Origin: Schistocephalus solidus
Lineage: Eukaryota > Platyhelminthes > Cestoda > Diphyllobothriidea > Diphyllobothriidae
Direction: 5' to 3'
Length of the DNA: 64,000 nt
NCBI GenBank assembly: GCA_017591395.1
Contig: WEDG01001224.1
Location: 26,115-90,114, forward strand
Shown here: one piece after another, positions 1 to 12,099 of the stretch
Position numbering within the stretch: position 1 is the first letter of the stretch
Layout of the letters: the number at the start of each line of letters is the position of its first letter
Translations under genes and position numbers: made by a program
Notes under the pieces: model-generated
Told to the model about the DNA's origin: nothing
Databases searched by the model: none
What the model saw: the letters and a program-made list of their open reading frames with translations, nothing else

Positions 1-2224
1 AAAATGCAATTATCTAATCAAGGCGCCTATTTAAGGAAAGGAAGCTGGGACGCTAAGTGCTATGCTAATTTGGAAAATTCACACCCGCAGTACGATGTTC
101 CGCTTCTGCAAATGAAGTGACCTTAATTACTCTTCTGCAGACCTCGTATGGCTACACTAAATTGCATCAATTCATAGCCTCCCGATGTGGATGCTGAGGC
201 AGGAAAGAATCAACTCTTTCCAAGTGCCAGTTTGCACGGGTTCTCACAGGAAAGCATGTTAAAGCATTCGGGCATTGACTCAGTGTTACAATATCCGATC
301 TGTTTAATAGGTGACCATAGTGTTGTTCAGGTGATTTCCTACGAAGTTTTATATAAATGCAGAATCCCTATTAACTGCCTAAAATACAGTAACGGTTGGC
401 AGAGAGTTAAGGAGGCTCCTGAGAATTTTTATAGATAACAAAATGCAGCTAAACACGGACTCGTGAAATTTGATATAGGGAACGCGGCTCCTTGTCCTTC
501 AACCCTATAAGGATAATCAAAGAGTTGTACCGGTAAAAAAAAACTTTCAGAGTAGACACGCTAACACTAAGTAGGATAAAGGCCCATGAAAACTGCTTCA
601 TTAACCTTCACTAAATTTCAATAAAACTTGCGAAAATAATTGCGTGTGACAAGGTGATACGCTTACTCAGATTCAGGAGAAGGTAGCATTTATACGCTAT
701 TCTATTTCAGTTTGCAAGTTTCGATTTAAAATTTTATAAAATTTATGCTTCCTACTTTTACCTGTTTGACGCCTTTCAAGATTTGCACAGTGAACTCTCA
801 CAATTCAAGTTCTACTGTCATTGGCTAATCTCCTCAAATATTAACCAAACTTCTAAATTAGTTTGCGATTAGAAAAGACGAAAGGACGCCGGCTGTTCAG
901 TGAGCTAATTGCTGACCACCTGCAAAAGCTGTACTTGTTAAAAAATGAATAATTAATTAGTATAAGTTTTATTCATTTTCGATAATCCCATGAATTAAAC
1001 ATATTTTATAGAAAAAATAAATAAGTCGCAAATTTGTTATATTTAACTTTTGTGCTTGAAAAAGTTTGTCTTTTGGTTAAGCAAGAGCGTTTAATTATGA
1101 TATTTTTAAAACCATGTTATTTTGATTGATACAGTATCATATCTGTCCGTCTATTAAAATAACTTACAAAGTAGAGAACATGATCCGCGTCGGTTTAAAT
1201 ATTTTATGAGTCCTGTATGCTCTCTTCTTTATAGTGAAGACGGCTGAAAGAAATCATTTACCGGCATTCTATGGTGACTGAAATATCCTGGGATTTTGCC
1301 GCACGGCAATTACTATAGCAACCCCACCCAAGTAATCCTTTTTAATGGAAAACAAATTTTCCGATTTTGATGAATATTTCATGAGATACACCAGCTATAG
1401 GAAGCAGCCTTTGTCAGCTGTGTAATGGACGATGAATGCGACGACCAAGGCTAACGGCAAAATAAAATAGACCAACTCATATACTTTATGGATTAAACGA
1501 AAAATAAAGCCCGATGATTTCGGAAATTTTCTGGAATCGTCTGAGGGTGCGTCATTTATCCTAGGTTGTGACCGAAGTGTTAAGAGCTTTTTTCTTAAAG
1601 TTTTCAGTTCCTCGCTGATTTCGGGTATAAACACTTCGGTTTGGACTATCACTAACTGATGGGGTCGATAAGGCTTGCTCATGGTTGATTGCTCGTCATT
1701 ACATGACAGTCTGGAGGATCTCCTTATTCCGAGCTTTATAACTAAACAGAAACACCCATTTCTATCCTATAGTCATGAAAACATAGTTGAACGCCACCAT
1801 CATGTGGTTTTACACGTCTACGAGCCCAGTCAGCAAAAGACAAATCCAGTAGCTCCACTTGATAGGGCGTTAGAAATAAAGTCTCATTGAGCAGATTAGG
1901 TCCGGTTTAAACCGCAGATGCGCCACAATATAGGCTGTAGTAACCTCGACTGCTGAGAGGGCCTACAGCTCACGTGCGGTCATTCCACTGTCCATAAACT
2001 TTGCTTGCAGAAATTGCGCAAATCTTATTTTCAGCGATAGGAACAGTAGATAGTCATGAGCAATTTTTCCATTAAAATTTACACTAATAATGGTTATTCT
2101 AGTATTTTTGAGAAAACAAAACTATTTTAGCATCTGTGATGGTTTTGTGTGATTGTTTCAGTTGCAGCAGATGCGCTGTCTGATAGCCGCTTATCTCTCT
2201 CTCTCTCTCTCTCTCTCTCCACAG
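1..2224 (+). other. Intron or 5' region upstream of the first visible liprin-alpha exon
   Basis: No convincing coding exon is visible here. The first recognised exon begins at 2225 in phase 0 and in the middle of the coiled coil, so an earlier coding exon must lie to the left of the window. The stretch is AT-rich. It holds a degraded dispersed repeat at about 1160-1410 that also occurs at 42990-43210. Its last bases form a (CT)n run used as the polypyrimidine tract of the next exon. Short open frames (for example 187-438 and 1395-1682 on the minus strand) have no recognisable domain and no conserved splice context. Confidence 0.6.
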
Positions 2225-2326
2225 GATTTAGCAGAATGCATAAAAGAACTTTCCAAAGCGAAGGAAGAACTAAAACAACGCATGGATGAAATCATCGAAT
2301 TAAAGGCTGAAAGAAACAACATTCGG
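2225..2326 (+). CDS. PPFIA: Liprin-alpha exon A (coiled coil, ELKAERNN motif)
   Basis: This 34-codon exon runs from phase 0 to phase 0. It encodes a highly charged heptad-type helix ending in EIIELKAERNNIR, which matches the liprin-alpha signature EISELKAERNNTR. Liprin-alphas are presynaptic active-zone scaffolds; their N-terminal coiled coils oligomerise and bind RIM, ELKS/ERC and GIT proteins. The acceptor is CCACAG preceded by an uninterrupted (CT)n run, and the donor is CGG|GTGAGT, close to consensus. The next exon opens with LLLEHLECL, which is exactly what follows ELKAERNN in liprin-alpha, so the join is secure. The start codon lies outside the window. Confidence 0.93.
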
Positions 2327-5039
2327 GTGAGTAAGCAACTGCAGTTATGCTTCGTCCTATAAATTTTCCCCTCTTTTACTGCCCCTGTGAACAGGAAACA
2401 CGCCGATTTACCTCAGCATAGGGCAATTTTATTAACTTTACAGCTTTAAATTTTGCTGAAAAAGGGGCAATTTGTTGATTTCCGAACTGCCTATCTGCAA
2501 AGTTTCCTGTTCTTACACTGAAAACCAGAGGCAGCAGATACTAATTTATTAAATTATCACCCGAATATTCGCGCTTCTGTATCCACGGCTTTACGATTTC
2601 GCATAGTTTTTACTTGGATTCTACCACAGAATTCGTGAGTTCAGCAAATGTATGTTACTACATCTTACGAAATAAAAATAAAGTTCATTCATCATTTGGC
2701 TGAATAACGTTTCCAATGGCATTTGAACGAGTCTACTACCTGTATATACTTTCTAATACTGGAAACCTCACGCTCTACTTACTCTATCCATATACACTGC
2801 GTTTATTATTATTATTATTATAACCGTTCTAATTCTAAGACAAAACACAAACATAGCAACCATCTCCATTAGTATTTAAGGTTAACTATCGACCCGTCTC
2901 TATTGAAATCAGCTAATCTATAGAAGCATGCAAAAGACCGAAGGTAACCATTTTTTAAGTTGTTAAAAGAAAATGACTCATTGCTGAAAGTATGGTAGTT
3001 TTATTTTTTTACTTGAATACTGTACAGGTATAATGGTAATTTCAATTCACAAACAGTAACAACAAAATACTAAACTGTATAAACCTTAGTTCAGAGACGA
3101 AGCGGTGTCCAACACGAAATCAGTTCCTTCCGTGCGTCAAAGGTTTGAGAATACGGTAGGTAATACAGTATTATCTACTAGTGTTGAAACAATACAGTGC
3201 GCAGTAACGTGAAAAATAAAGTTACAGTTACGTCAATATGGTATGGTAATGTACTATATTCTCGTCTCATCTTACACTAAGGTACCTCATAATATCAGAA
3301 CAGAATGCTCCTGCGTTGTGACAGTGCTCACTAAGAAGATGAACTGTGCTCGCATTGATATAGCCAATCAGAACCTATCTTCACTCTTTCCTTTCTTCTT
3401 ATGGAAAGGAATGTATCTAATATTTAACATAGGGAGGTAGATATTTATGAGCCTTTGTTTGTTCCCCGTCTGAAGTTCACACTTTTTCAAAATTCACGGA
3501 TGTCTAGGAATGAATTTTCCGGGAATTTCGGAGTAGTACTGTAAAGCATTGCAGGCCAATTCTTGCCGGATGGACCAAAAACTACTGGTATTTAAATTAA
3601 GATCCCCAGAGTGCATGTTAAAAAATGGGATCGTTCAGTGGGAAGAGCATGTTTGTGGATAGTAAACATCGTTACTAGAACCGACAACACGAAAATTAAT
3701 CGGCCAGCTAAGCCCCTCTCCTTTGTCTAAGTAAACATTTCTATGGGGTCAGGATCGGAGACGTAAAGGTCCCACATTGTTGTTGTTGTTAGTAGAGCGG
3801 ATTTAATGACTATTTAGAAAGGAACTACCTTGTTTGCCTTACCACCCAATCTTCATAATAGTCACACGACTAGTCATTTAAGAAAGCAAAATCAGTGCTA
3901 CCACTGAAATCATCAATTTAGCCCAAAACTGGCTACGTTGGGGATAAGCGAGCTCAAGGCGATGATGAAATACCAGCTCCTGCTTAGCCGGCGTCTGCTA
4001 GATTACAGTGACATACATATTGTCGTGTTTGAAAGTGCCCTGCGACATACCTATAGATAGTGGTGACCAGGGCATATGATGCCCTCGTAGAACCTATATA
4101 TGCCATTGCACTAACACATCCTGCAGTTGACCTTTTTTGCTAGGGGCTCTGAAGCGTTGCAAGTAGAACTGTTCCGCCATCAATGGGTCGTCATAGTTAC
4201 TATAACTACTGAAGCACATTTCGCGTAGTATAATAAAAACTTATAATGTGTGCTTATTTTCGAAACGCTAACTTTTGTGCTTTTCGGAGTCCTTTGTGAA
4301 ATCTTTTATTGGCTTCTTTGAGCATTTTGACCCTAGTGTTCGTATTTTTAACCGAACCGTTTTAGGCTCTTGAAGACTGTCAAGAAACTGCAATTTTTAA
4401 GAATTTGCTCCTTTGTCAGCCATTGACGGCTTTTAGCCGGTAAGACTTGACCCTCGGAATAGTGTAAACTATCGATTTAATTACTGCATAACTGGTTTCC
4501 TTACGCTAACCTGTCAGTTAGTAATCATCTTCATTGTGTTTCCATAATAAACACAATATTTCCCCAGAGTAGGGCACATCAAAGTTCGAGAACAAAGACG
4601 ATTTTAATGAGGAAAAGTAGCTTTATCTGTTTGTTAGCCAATTTACCCCTATCTTTCATTGAACTTAACAATGAAATTTGTACAAAAAGGTAATGGTATT
4701 TTCCACCTTCTTACCGTATGTATATAGGGAAAGTGCACCATTTAGAGCGTGTGATGGAGCATACATACATAAGATCAGACAAGCTCTCTAGCTCTGTCAA
4801 CCACTGCGTCCACTCCGCACACCGAATACCCGAATGACTCCGACAGTTGATTGCTGTCTGGAAGTAATAAGTATGCTACCAACTGCCGAAGCAAATATTC
4901 CTTACGGTCAAGAATCTGACGCGTTCGAATCTATCACGGTGTGTTAAAAGCTGCGACTTGAAAGGCTGCCAACTACCAGGATATATCCGTTCTCCTGTCA
5001 GGACGGAGACTGAGGCGGTTTTTATGGCACTCTCCTGTC

Positions 5040-5160
5040 CAGGTGGGGTATTGGAACAGAGGGTGAGGTAGATGCAGTGAAAGTTTATTCTATAATCAAA
5101 TGCAATTCACCGTCCCTGCACCACCCTACTGTGGTGCATATGGTAGCCATTATCACAAAC
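5040..5160 (-). repeat. Degraded copy of the ~380-bp dispersed repeat D
   Basis: The reverse complement contains the same landmark as the copies at 16.5, 46.7 and 47.1 kb: a GGTGGTGCAGGGACGGTGA-like core next to a stretch reading AGTAGACTTG..CTGCATCTAC in the better copies. Only part of the unit survives here, with many substitutions. No coding capacity is visible. Confidence 0.6.
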
Positions 5161-5691
5161 GACACTCGAACGGCTTATATCACTTCCAGTCGTATGGAAT
5201 ACGAACTGACCCCCTGTTGTTTTTATGAGATCCTGGTGCTTTGGGTGTAGACCTTGGGTGTGGTGGCACGTCTAGGTGCAGGTTTACGCTGGGCTAACAT
5301 TCTGCACGGGAGTTTGCCGTCGGTCTTCTTGATTATTTTATCATACCGGGCGCACGCGGGTCAAAAGAGGAGAGCCCGATAGATTCTATGTGGAGGTCTT
5401 ATATCTATGTCGAGGAATTCACGCGTAAGTAACCGTTTCTGCGTCCATCACTCCGTGGTGCACACGGTCAAATGACGTAACTGTTGTCGCGTCATGACAG
5501 CCGACTTGACCCTACATCGCTAGAGCTCCTCAACAAGGGCGTTCGCAGCGTTTCTGGAGTGCCCTTCACCTATCAAGTAAGCTTTGGAACTGGAGTTGCC
5601 TCAAAGTTCACGCATATCATGTGATTGGTCTTCCATGCATGCTATTGAAGAGCAAACTCCACATTCAAAACGAGATCATAATGCCGCTGCA

Positions 5692-5808
5692 GCTACTACT
5701 TCTACTTCTACTGCTACTACTACTACTGCTACTACTTCTTATACTACTACTACTACTTCTACTACTACTACTACTTCTACTACTACTAGTACTACTACTA
5801 CTTCTACC
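5692..5808. repeat. (ACT)n / (CTA)n trinucleotide microsatellite
   Basis: About 117 bp of imperfect ACT repeat, interrupted by TTC, TGC and AGT variants. It opens artificial low-complexity frames (poly-Thr, poly-Leu, poly-Val) on both strands that should not be taken for genes. A similar tract lies at 41894-41990. Confidence 0.95.
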
Positions 5809-7818
5809 AGTAGTGTGGATCTAAGACTCATCTGATTCTTGTATGTTTGAAAGCATCCACTTCTAACCCAAACGGACGCAGGGCCGCGCCGTGCCAATTG
5901 CATTGAAACATCTGTTTCGTAGATGTTGTAACTAATCCATACTTTATTATCCTTCTCTGCAGCGGAGATTTCACACCTCAACTGTAGAATCGAAAAAACC
6001 GGCCTTGGCATTGAAAATCAGAATTTTAGGTCAGTTTGTTAGTGAGTCTCACTTGGCATCGTACACAGTTAGATATAGAAAGTCCTGACATGCTAGGCGT
6101 CACAGGAAATACTAGCCGATTGCCGTTCGCACTCAGTCATGTCTTGAATAGAAGCCAGTTCTGGAGGTATTAAAGACTCAGACAGTCTACAGTACATCGC
6201 GAACCCGACTGGAACTCGCCGGTGTGAGTTCTTAGCTAGCAAAACTGCCAGAAGGATGATGAAATTTTTTCGACAAACCCCATTTTGAGATACTCTATGC
6301 TTGAGAATACTACCTTATTTTTTCAACAAATAGTTCAAAGCTTTAGGATGTCCCCTTTAGAAAAAGTTCTTGGTAGTTAAACAACGGTATATGAGCGCGA
6401 CAAATACTGCAAGTTGTGATTTCAAATATATTTGAATTACCGAGTTGGTCTAAACTCACAGTCTGTGCGTTGAGTCACTCAACTTGCAGGTCCTATAACT
6501 TATCCCGATTCAGCTAAAAGAGATCCCCCTTTTTGATTCCTTTCCTAAAAGTAAGTTGACATTTATCCACCTCCACCCTTGTTACGCGGCAGCCAATGGC
6601 CCATTTCCTCCATCTATATTCATTCACCTGATAGAATATTAGCCAAAAACGTGAACACACATAAAGGGCTGCTAGTATTGGGCTGTCTGTGTTGAGTATA
6701 AAATAAATAGATCAGCACCTAAAAACTTTCCCGGCAGGTCGACTGTCGATTCCAATAATGTCTCGTGCGTGCCTCTAAACATGGCAGGTCAAGAACGGTG
6801 ATTTAGGCCTGCGAGCTGGCGATTTTGCAGCATCTTACCCATTCCGGCCCGGTTAAAAGACCCAGTCATTATTATCAAAGGCGGGTTCAGACGCAGTGGC
6901 TGACAAAGCTAAACGGCCCGTGTACACCTGCCACACACAATGCCGTCTCCGAACTATGAACCGTGTTTTCATACAGCAAATAAACAGTGGCTCGGATATC
7001 ATCTAAGTGGGACTGCCATTTGGCCACATGGAAAAGGTGAGACTGAGCCCGACTCTTAATCTCCGAGTCAGTCATCCCAGATATGCACACAGTACTGATC
7101 AAGTGGCCTGAGTTAGTCCTTCCAGTTGGTAGCCTTCCAAGTCGTGCTCGATGCAAGTAGCGTAGTTTTATTTTAATGAGGAATTGGTTGATCTTCTGTG
7201 GACATGGAGTCCCCAGAGTCCACTTTTACTCTCTCCTCTCCTCTGAACCAGCCCACTTTTCGAGTCGACACCTGTCTGGTGCTGGAATTGATGGCAGGGT
7301 TGACGGGACTGCAATAACCCGTCTACGCGTACCACACACATCCTGATATCTTACACAAAAGACGCCAGTTTTCACAAAAAAGAGGTAAATAATAAGTTTA
7401 AATTAATTATTTACATTAGCTATACACACGTGAAACTCACAGATATCACAAATTAAGGATTTCTGATCGACTCAAATTACCAAGCTTTTGTATCCTTATC
7501 CAGCCCATTTACTACCCAAGTCACTATGGGCTGTGTGATTAGTTAACCTTCTGTGAACATTAACTAGCAGTTTGAGCCTGACTTAATGTTACCTACACTT
7601 CTGCTTGCATTTTCCAGGATAACTGGAATTTATAACGTGGTCACTAAGACCTAGTCCATAATTCTGCTATAAAGTCTTCGTTGTATACACTGCAAGCTGG
7701 GTTTGAAATTACGATAGCAGATAATCCAATTCATATCCATACGGTTGTGTATTTCTTTCAGTTTTTTGCCTATAAATGCCTAAACTATTATAAAGCAGTG
7801 TTTTGTTATCAAACGTAG

Positions 7819-8221
7819 TTGCTGCTGGAACATTTGGAGTGCCTGGTAGCTCAGCACGAACGCTCCCTGCGAATGACAGTCGTTAAGCGACACACTGCTA
7901 CACCAACAGGTATCCCCGGAACAATCTCCGAGGATTACAACTCATGTACCAGCGGTGCTGGCGGCTCCAGTGGTATTAGTTCCGAGGTGGAGGTTCTCAA
8001 AGCCCTAAAGTCCCTTTTCGAGCACCATAAAGCGCTAGACGAGAAAGTACGAGAACGTCTCAAAACGGCTGTGAATAAGGCAAGTCAGTTGGAGCAGGAG
8101 CTTTCTGAATTGCGGGCAGCGGATGGAGATAAAGCGAAAACATCGATCCCAACGGTCGTAGGAGGTGGAGGGCCCCCAAAGCGAAGCATCGCTACCAGCA
8201 CCGACACAGTCGCCGGACAAA
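7819..8221 (+). CDS. PPFIA: Liprin-alpha exon B (most conserved coiled-coil block)
   Basis: This 403-nt exon runs from phase 0 to phase 1. It opens with [19 protein letters not shown] and continues TVVKR, then after a Gly/Ser-rich insert [18 protein letters not shown] and LDEKVRERL. These are the hallmark motifs of liprin-alpha and the strongest identification in the window. The C-terminal part is a low-complexity Gly/Pro/Ser/Thr linker. The acceptor is ACGTAG|TTG. The donor is chosen at CAAA|GTAAAC because it leaves one base (A) that, joined to the GT opening the next exon, makes a Ser codon and keeps the frame open. Reading through the donor gives a spurious tail up to a stop near 8298. The inserted linker between TVVKR and SEVEV is longer than in vertebrate proteins. 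Confidence 0.96.
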
Positions 8222-9096
8222 GTAAACGTTCCGTCAAGTTGGCTTCATATGCGTTTTGCATATTCCGATATGCTCCTTACCACCTACCACACCCATAAAC
8301 GAAGTTGCATTACCTTCACACAATGTATTCCACTTATTTTAACGGAATCTTGGTTTAAAGAAGGTTTCAGTTAGGCACTTCGAGGAACGCTTGGCAGCTT
8401 GTGAATACTACGTGGTTATCCCACAGTAGCTGATGGACATCGGTACAAATATTCATACTAAATTCAGTCTGTGCCTACAGACTTTCCAATATACTGACCT
8501 GTTTCAAGTTAAAAACTAAGTTCTGAGGAAAAGTAAAAAAACAATTAAAAAATGCTACCTAATCAGAGCTGTTCGGAGACTGGACTAGATGTCGCCTCGT
8601 TAGATGGACACCCCACTGAGGATGTTATGGGTAAAAGGTGGTATCAACGGCATTAAGAAAAAATGAAGTGATCAGAACATAGAGAGATTCATCTTGACGG
8701 AAAGACTGGCAGGCTTCTTACAATAAACTACAATGTTAACCCCTTCATTCACCCATAAACATTGTTCAACACTACCTTTAGGAACCTGAATAGCTCTCTT
8801 CGTAGTTTATACGTACTAATTGACAGTACCATCAGAATGATAAATCTTCATAACCTCTTGATTTAAATGTGCGTATTTGGGTTAATTTTCGAACTGGGCT
8901 CCTCGAAGATAACGCTTTCGCTCATTATTGGTTTGCTGGATTCTGGATAAGATACAGAAGGAGGAAACCCCCATAACACAGGTGACTCTGTGGCAAAATT
9001 CCATGGTAAAGCAGGCTCATCTAGCTTACTGGAGTAGAGGTTGGTATTCACATGCATTATGGTTTTTAGCAGTCCAAATTATGACTGATTAACAAT

Positions 9097-9190
9097 GCCG
9101 ACAAAGACAAGAGAGTCTGGAATGGCCATTTCTAGCCCATTATCCGTCATCATCCAGTCATACCCAACCCTAGGTGGTGCCCCACTCGAA
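9097..9190 (-). repeat. tRNA-SINE body fragment (inverted)
   Basis: The stretch begins CCGACAAAGACAAG and carries the reverse complement of the SINE body (TGGCCATT palindrome, then the complement of the GGTATGAC/GATGACGG segment). It lacks the tRNA head. It sits head-to-head with the plus-strand copy that begins about 60 bp downstream. Confidence 0.7.
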
Positions 9191-9249
9191 TTCTTTTGAA
9201 AACTGATGGGCATTCATTAATAAATGTCAAGAATTTTGATCTTAACCGG

Positions 9250-9500
9250 CAAGACAACGAGCCCGTGTCTCAATTGTTAGAGCTTTGAACGTCTGATCAA
9301 CAGGTCACGGGTTCTAGCCTCGGGTAGAGCATCACCTATGACTGACCGATGAAGGCTATTGAGTCCGAAATGGCCATTGCGGTTTTCCTTGTCTTCCTCG
9401 GCATGGTAGATCTGCCTCTCCTACTACTAACCGCTGTGCAGCGGCTTGCGGGTTTCAAGAATGAGCCCTAAGGTAGAACGGGACGATCGGTAAGCGTTCA
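9250..9500 (+). mobile_element. tRNA-derived SINE-like unit (plus orientation, degraded)
   Basis: The copy starts GGCAAGACAACGAGCCCGTG, the same lead-in as the units of the 35-40 kb array. It carries degraded A-box and B-box regions (GGTCACGGGTTCTAGCC) and a decayed body around AAATGGCCATTGCGG. It ends in the GGTAGAACGGGACGATCGG tail. The hammerhead-like CTGATGA core has decayed to CGATGAA. It is not a functional tRNA gene. Confidence 0.75.
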
Positions 9501-10732
9501 TCAACGAAAATAATGATTAACTTCTTCTCAACATCGCGTGGAATAACCAGCCAGTTCACTGCGCTAGATTGGACAGATCATATGAGTTGTGGTTTAGGGA
9601 GGAAAAGCTTTTGCTCAAAAAACTCTATGGCATCACAAAAACAAATGCAAATTAAGTAATTTTGCAGCGTCATAGTTTGGGCAAAAATATCCCTTTTATA
9701 ATGAATGCGGGAACATTATCAGCAAAGGTTGGCATTAAGTAGTGCAAAGAAAGATAGAATGCAATTCAACTTCCTCAGAGCAAATCCGCGATAGGTGGAC
9801 AGCCAGGCATTACAGTATTTTGGGCCATTCCCTTCAAGGCATAGGAGCGGTCATTTATATGACCGACAGGTCTGCTCACGACTGATACCATAATCGGAAT
9901 ACTTTCAGACGGCAAATGGCATTTTCCATATGAAATCAACCAAAAAAGAGCAGACTGCCATTGTGCTAAGAGCACTGATAGGAGCCCATGTAGATTACGC
10001 ATTGTGTCCAAGCTGTTAAAAATTGCTACTTGTTGCTAGTGATGGATACTAAAATCAGCATAATGCGACCTAACAGAGTAGCACTTATGGAATTATTAGC
10101 ATTTGCGTTCGGCACTCAATTTGTTGCTTTTATCGGGATGTCATTTCGTTAAAAACAACATAGGACTTAAACTTTCGAGGCAGGCTTAAAAGGCCTTCTC
10201 CTGATCGCAAATATTTGGGCTTTGTGTTAATGCAGCTTCTCTGTTGCTTGACCTGTCTGGTAAGTAGTCTCTAAGGGGATTAAAGGCTTATTTTTTTCTG
10301 AGAAATGTGAATGAGGCTGAGGCGAAGAATTCATCAGAGTTTAATGAGGTCAGTAGTTCCCCGACCTTATTGTGCTGTCGGTGGGTATGGCGTGTGAGAG
10401 ATCTTGGTTTCACCCGTCATGCTCATTGTTGCAAGCCTACGAAATAGTCATCTTATGCTGCAAAAGACGATGCATGAGTTTATGAGGCCATACAGTTTCG
10501 TCATCCTTATAAGGTCAACGTCCATTGAATTTTCTAGCGGTCTTCGCTGCGTTCTTTCTCGGTCTGGCAAATTTATGTTCGTCTTAAAATCTAAAAAGCC
10601 CCATGTGTTTGCCCTTAGCTTTAGAGATTTTGAGCCAGATTCCTTTTGCTACGACAGCATCTGCTATTTCACTACAATGAATTTGCCCAAACACCTTTCA
10701 TATACTAAATGCTCCTGGACTCCCCTACTTCG

Positions 10733-11272
10733 TTGTGCCCTGGAAATCAGACTAGAGTACTCACAGGCAGTCGCATAGCGACGTGTAGCATATGTTGATA
10801 ATGTGGAACCGACAAAGACAACGGAGACCGGAATGGCCATTTCTGGCTTATTAGCAGTCATCAGCCAGTCATACCCAATCCCAAGTGTGGAACACCTGGG
10901 ATTCGAACCCGCGACCTTTGGCATTTGAGTCGAATGCTCTATCATTGAGCCACGGGCTCGTTGCTTTGTCGGTTGCGATCGGGAATATGATGATAGTGTG
11001 TGGCTCACCGATCTGCTTAAGGAACATTCATGTTCCGTTGTGCCCTGGAACTCAGACTAGAGTACTCACAGGCAGTCACATAGTGACGTGTAGCATATGT
11101 TGATAATGTGGTAGAGTGTTCGACTCAAATGCCAAAGGTCGCGGGTTCGAATCCCAGGTGTTCCACACTTGGGATTGGGTATGACTGGCTGATGACGGCT
11201 AATAAGCCAAAAATGCCCATTCCGGTCTCCCTTGTCTTTGTCGGTTCCAAATTATCAATATATATATATATT
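10733..11272. mobile_element. tRNA-SINE insertion with inverted arm, bounded by a 28-nt target duplication
   Basis: The left part (10733-11100) is a minus-strand copy: tail, body, B box (complement of GGTCGCGGGTTCGAATCCC), A box and upstream tail again, so it is more than one unit long. The right part (11104-11255) is a plus-strand copy from the A-box side through the body, followed by a short (TA)n. Exactly the same 28 bases (CTAAATGC...CTACTTCG) occur at 10705-10732 and 11273-11300, immediately outside the insertion. An inverted 5' part, a direct 3' part and a target duplication together are the usual sign of twin priming during target-primed reverse transcription. Confidence 0.85.
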
Positions 11273-11539
11273 CTAAATGCTCCTGGACTCCCCTACTTCG
11301 ATCAATGGCAGCCAAATTAAACAATAGTAACCAAAGTCTTTACCAAACCAGCTTCTTTTATGACATTCAATGCAAACCTCTTATTTTGACTTGAATGCTC
11401 CGTCTTATAACTCAGATTCAAAACAGAACTTGTTCGATATAAATGCGTTCCATGTAATGTATAATGTATAACCTCTCAAGTTTCACGATGGTTTTCGAAA
11501 TAAGAAGTATTCCCTTAAAATCTTATATCTTTCCTACAG

Positions 11540-11667
11540 GTTTGCTTAATGCGCCTAATGCGTCCAAAACCGCTATCTCCGCGCTGACACCGGATATCGC
11601 CGACAGCGATAAAAATTCGCAAAGCAACCAACAGAGGAAACTAATGGAACTTGCCATGGAACACAAG
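11540..11667 (+). CDS. PPFIA: Liprin-alpha exon C (linker into second coiled-coil block)
   Basis: This 128-nt exon runs from phase 1 to phase 0 (two bases complete a Ser codon, then 42 codons). The product is a Ser/Asn/Ala-rich linker turning into a charged helix ending KLMELAMEHK. Its position matches the poorly conserved region before the second coiled coil of liprin-alpha, so the sequence alone is not diagnostic. Support comes from the good acceptor (TTTCCTACAG), the donor AAG|GTATAT, an uninterrupted frame and exact phase agreement with both neighbours. Confidence 0.82.
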
Positions 11668-12099
11668 GTATATCAGAGGTGCCCGAAACTTGTTTCTCAT
11701 TTGCTATTGTGTTGCTAACTACAAAGCATCTGGAGTGTCAAGTTGTTTTGCACTTACTCAGGAATTACTGTGCAAGATGGGCGTAAGCTCTTTGACACAG
11801 GCTTTTCGGGCTGGCTCTGACAGTAGATATGAATATTCGAGCTGAAATAGGTGACCTTCGTCAAAATAACTGCGCAACATTTCACCAACTGTCAAGAGGC
11901 AGTTAGTGGTATACGAAACTGGAATTAGCTCAAAGCCCAGAGATGTGTTTCACTAATTTTATGTGGTTAAATGACGCAGTCGCAACGCCTTCGGAGCATA
12001 ATTTGGTCACCAAAGCGTCCCCCGTTTGTTGTTTGGAACGCAACCAGTTAGTTCTATGAAGGCCGTTTGATCTGCACGAAATTGGAGCGAACCCTTCGG

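Larger units (their letters stand above)
2327..7818 (+). other. Liprin-alpha intron
   Basis: This GT-AG intron of about 5.5 kb holds a short TTA run (about 2803-2821), a minus-strand copy of the ~380-bp dispersed repeat (5040-5160) and a long ACT/CTA microsatellite (5692-5808). A block at 6885-6950 (GCAGTGGCTGACAAAGCTAA and what follows) recurs in diverged form at about 46095-46150. I see nothing recognisable in 2330-5030, 5820-6880 or 7200-7818. Open frames there are short and lack splice or domain support. Confidence 0.7.
8222..11539 (+). other. Liprin-alpha intron with SINE insertions
   Basis: This 3.3-kb GT-AG intron contains tRNA-derived SINE-like fragments at 9097-9190 and 9250-9500, and a complete-looking inverted insertion at 10733-11272 flanked by a 28-nt target duplication. 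Sequence at 8300-9090, 9520-10680 and 11310-11530 shows no recognisable gene or repeat. Confidence 0.7.

Noticed and set aside
5584..5835. Threonine-rich or leucine-rich small proteins over the ACT tract
   Set aside because: They are translations of a trinucleotide microsatellite open in several frames, with no supporting context.
10664..11008. Minus-strand 114-residue frame as a gene
   Set aside because: It translates straight through the SINE insertion and its flank.
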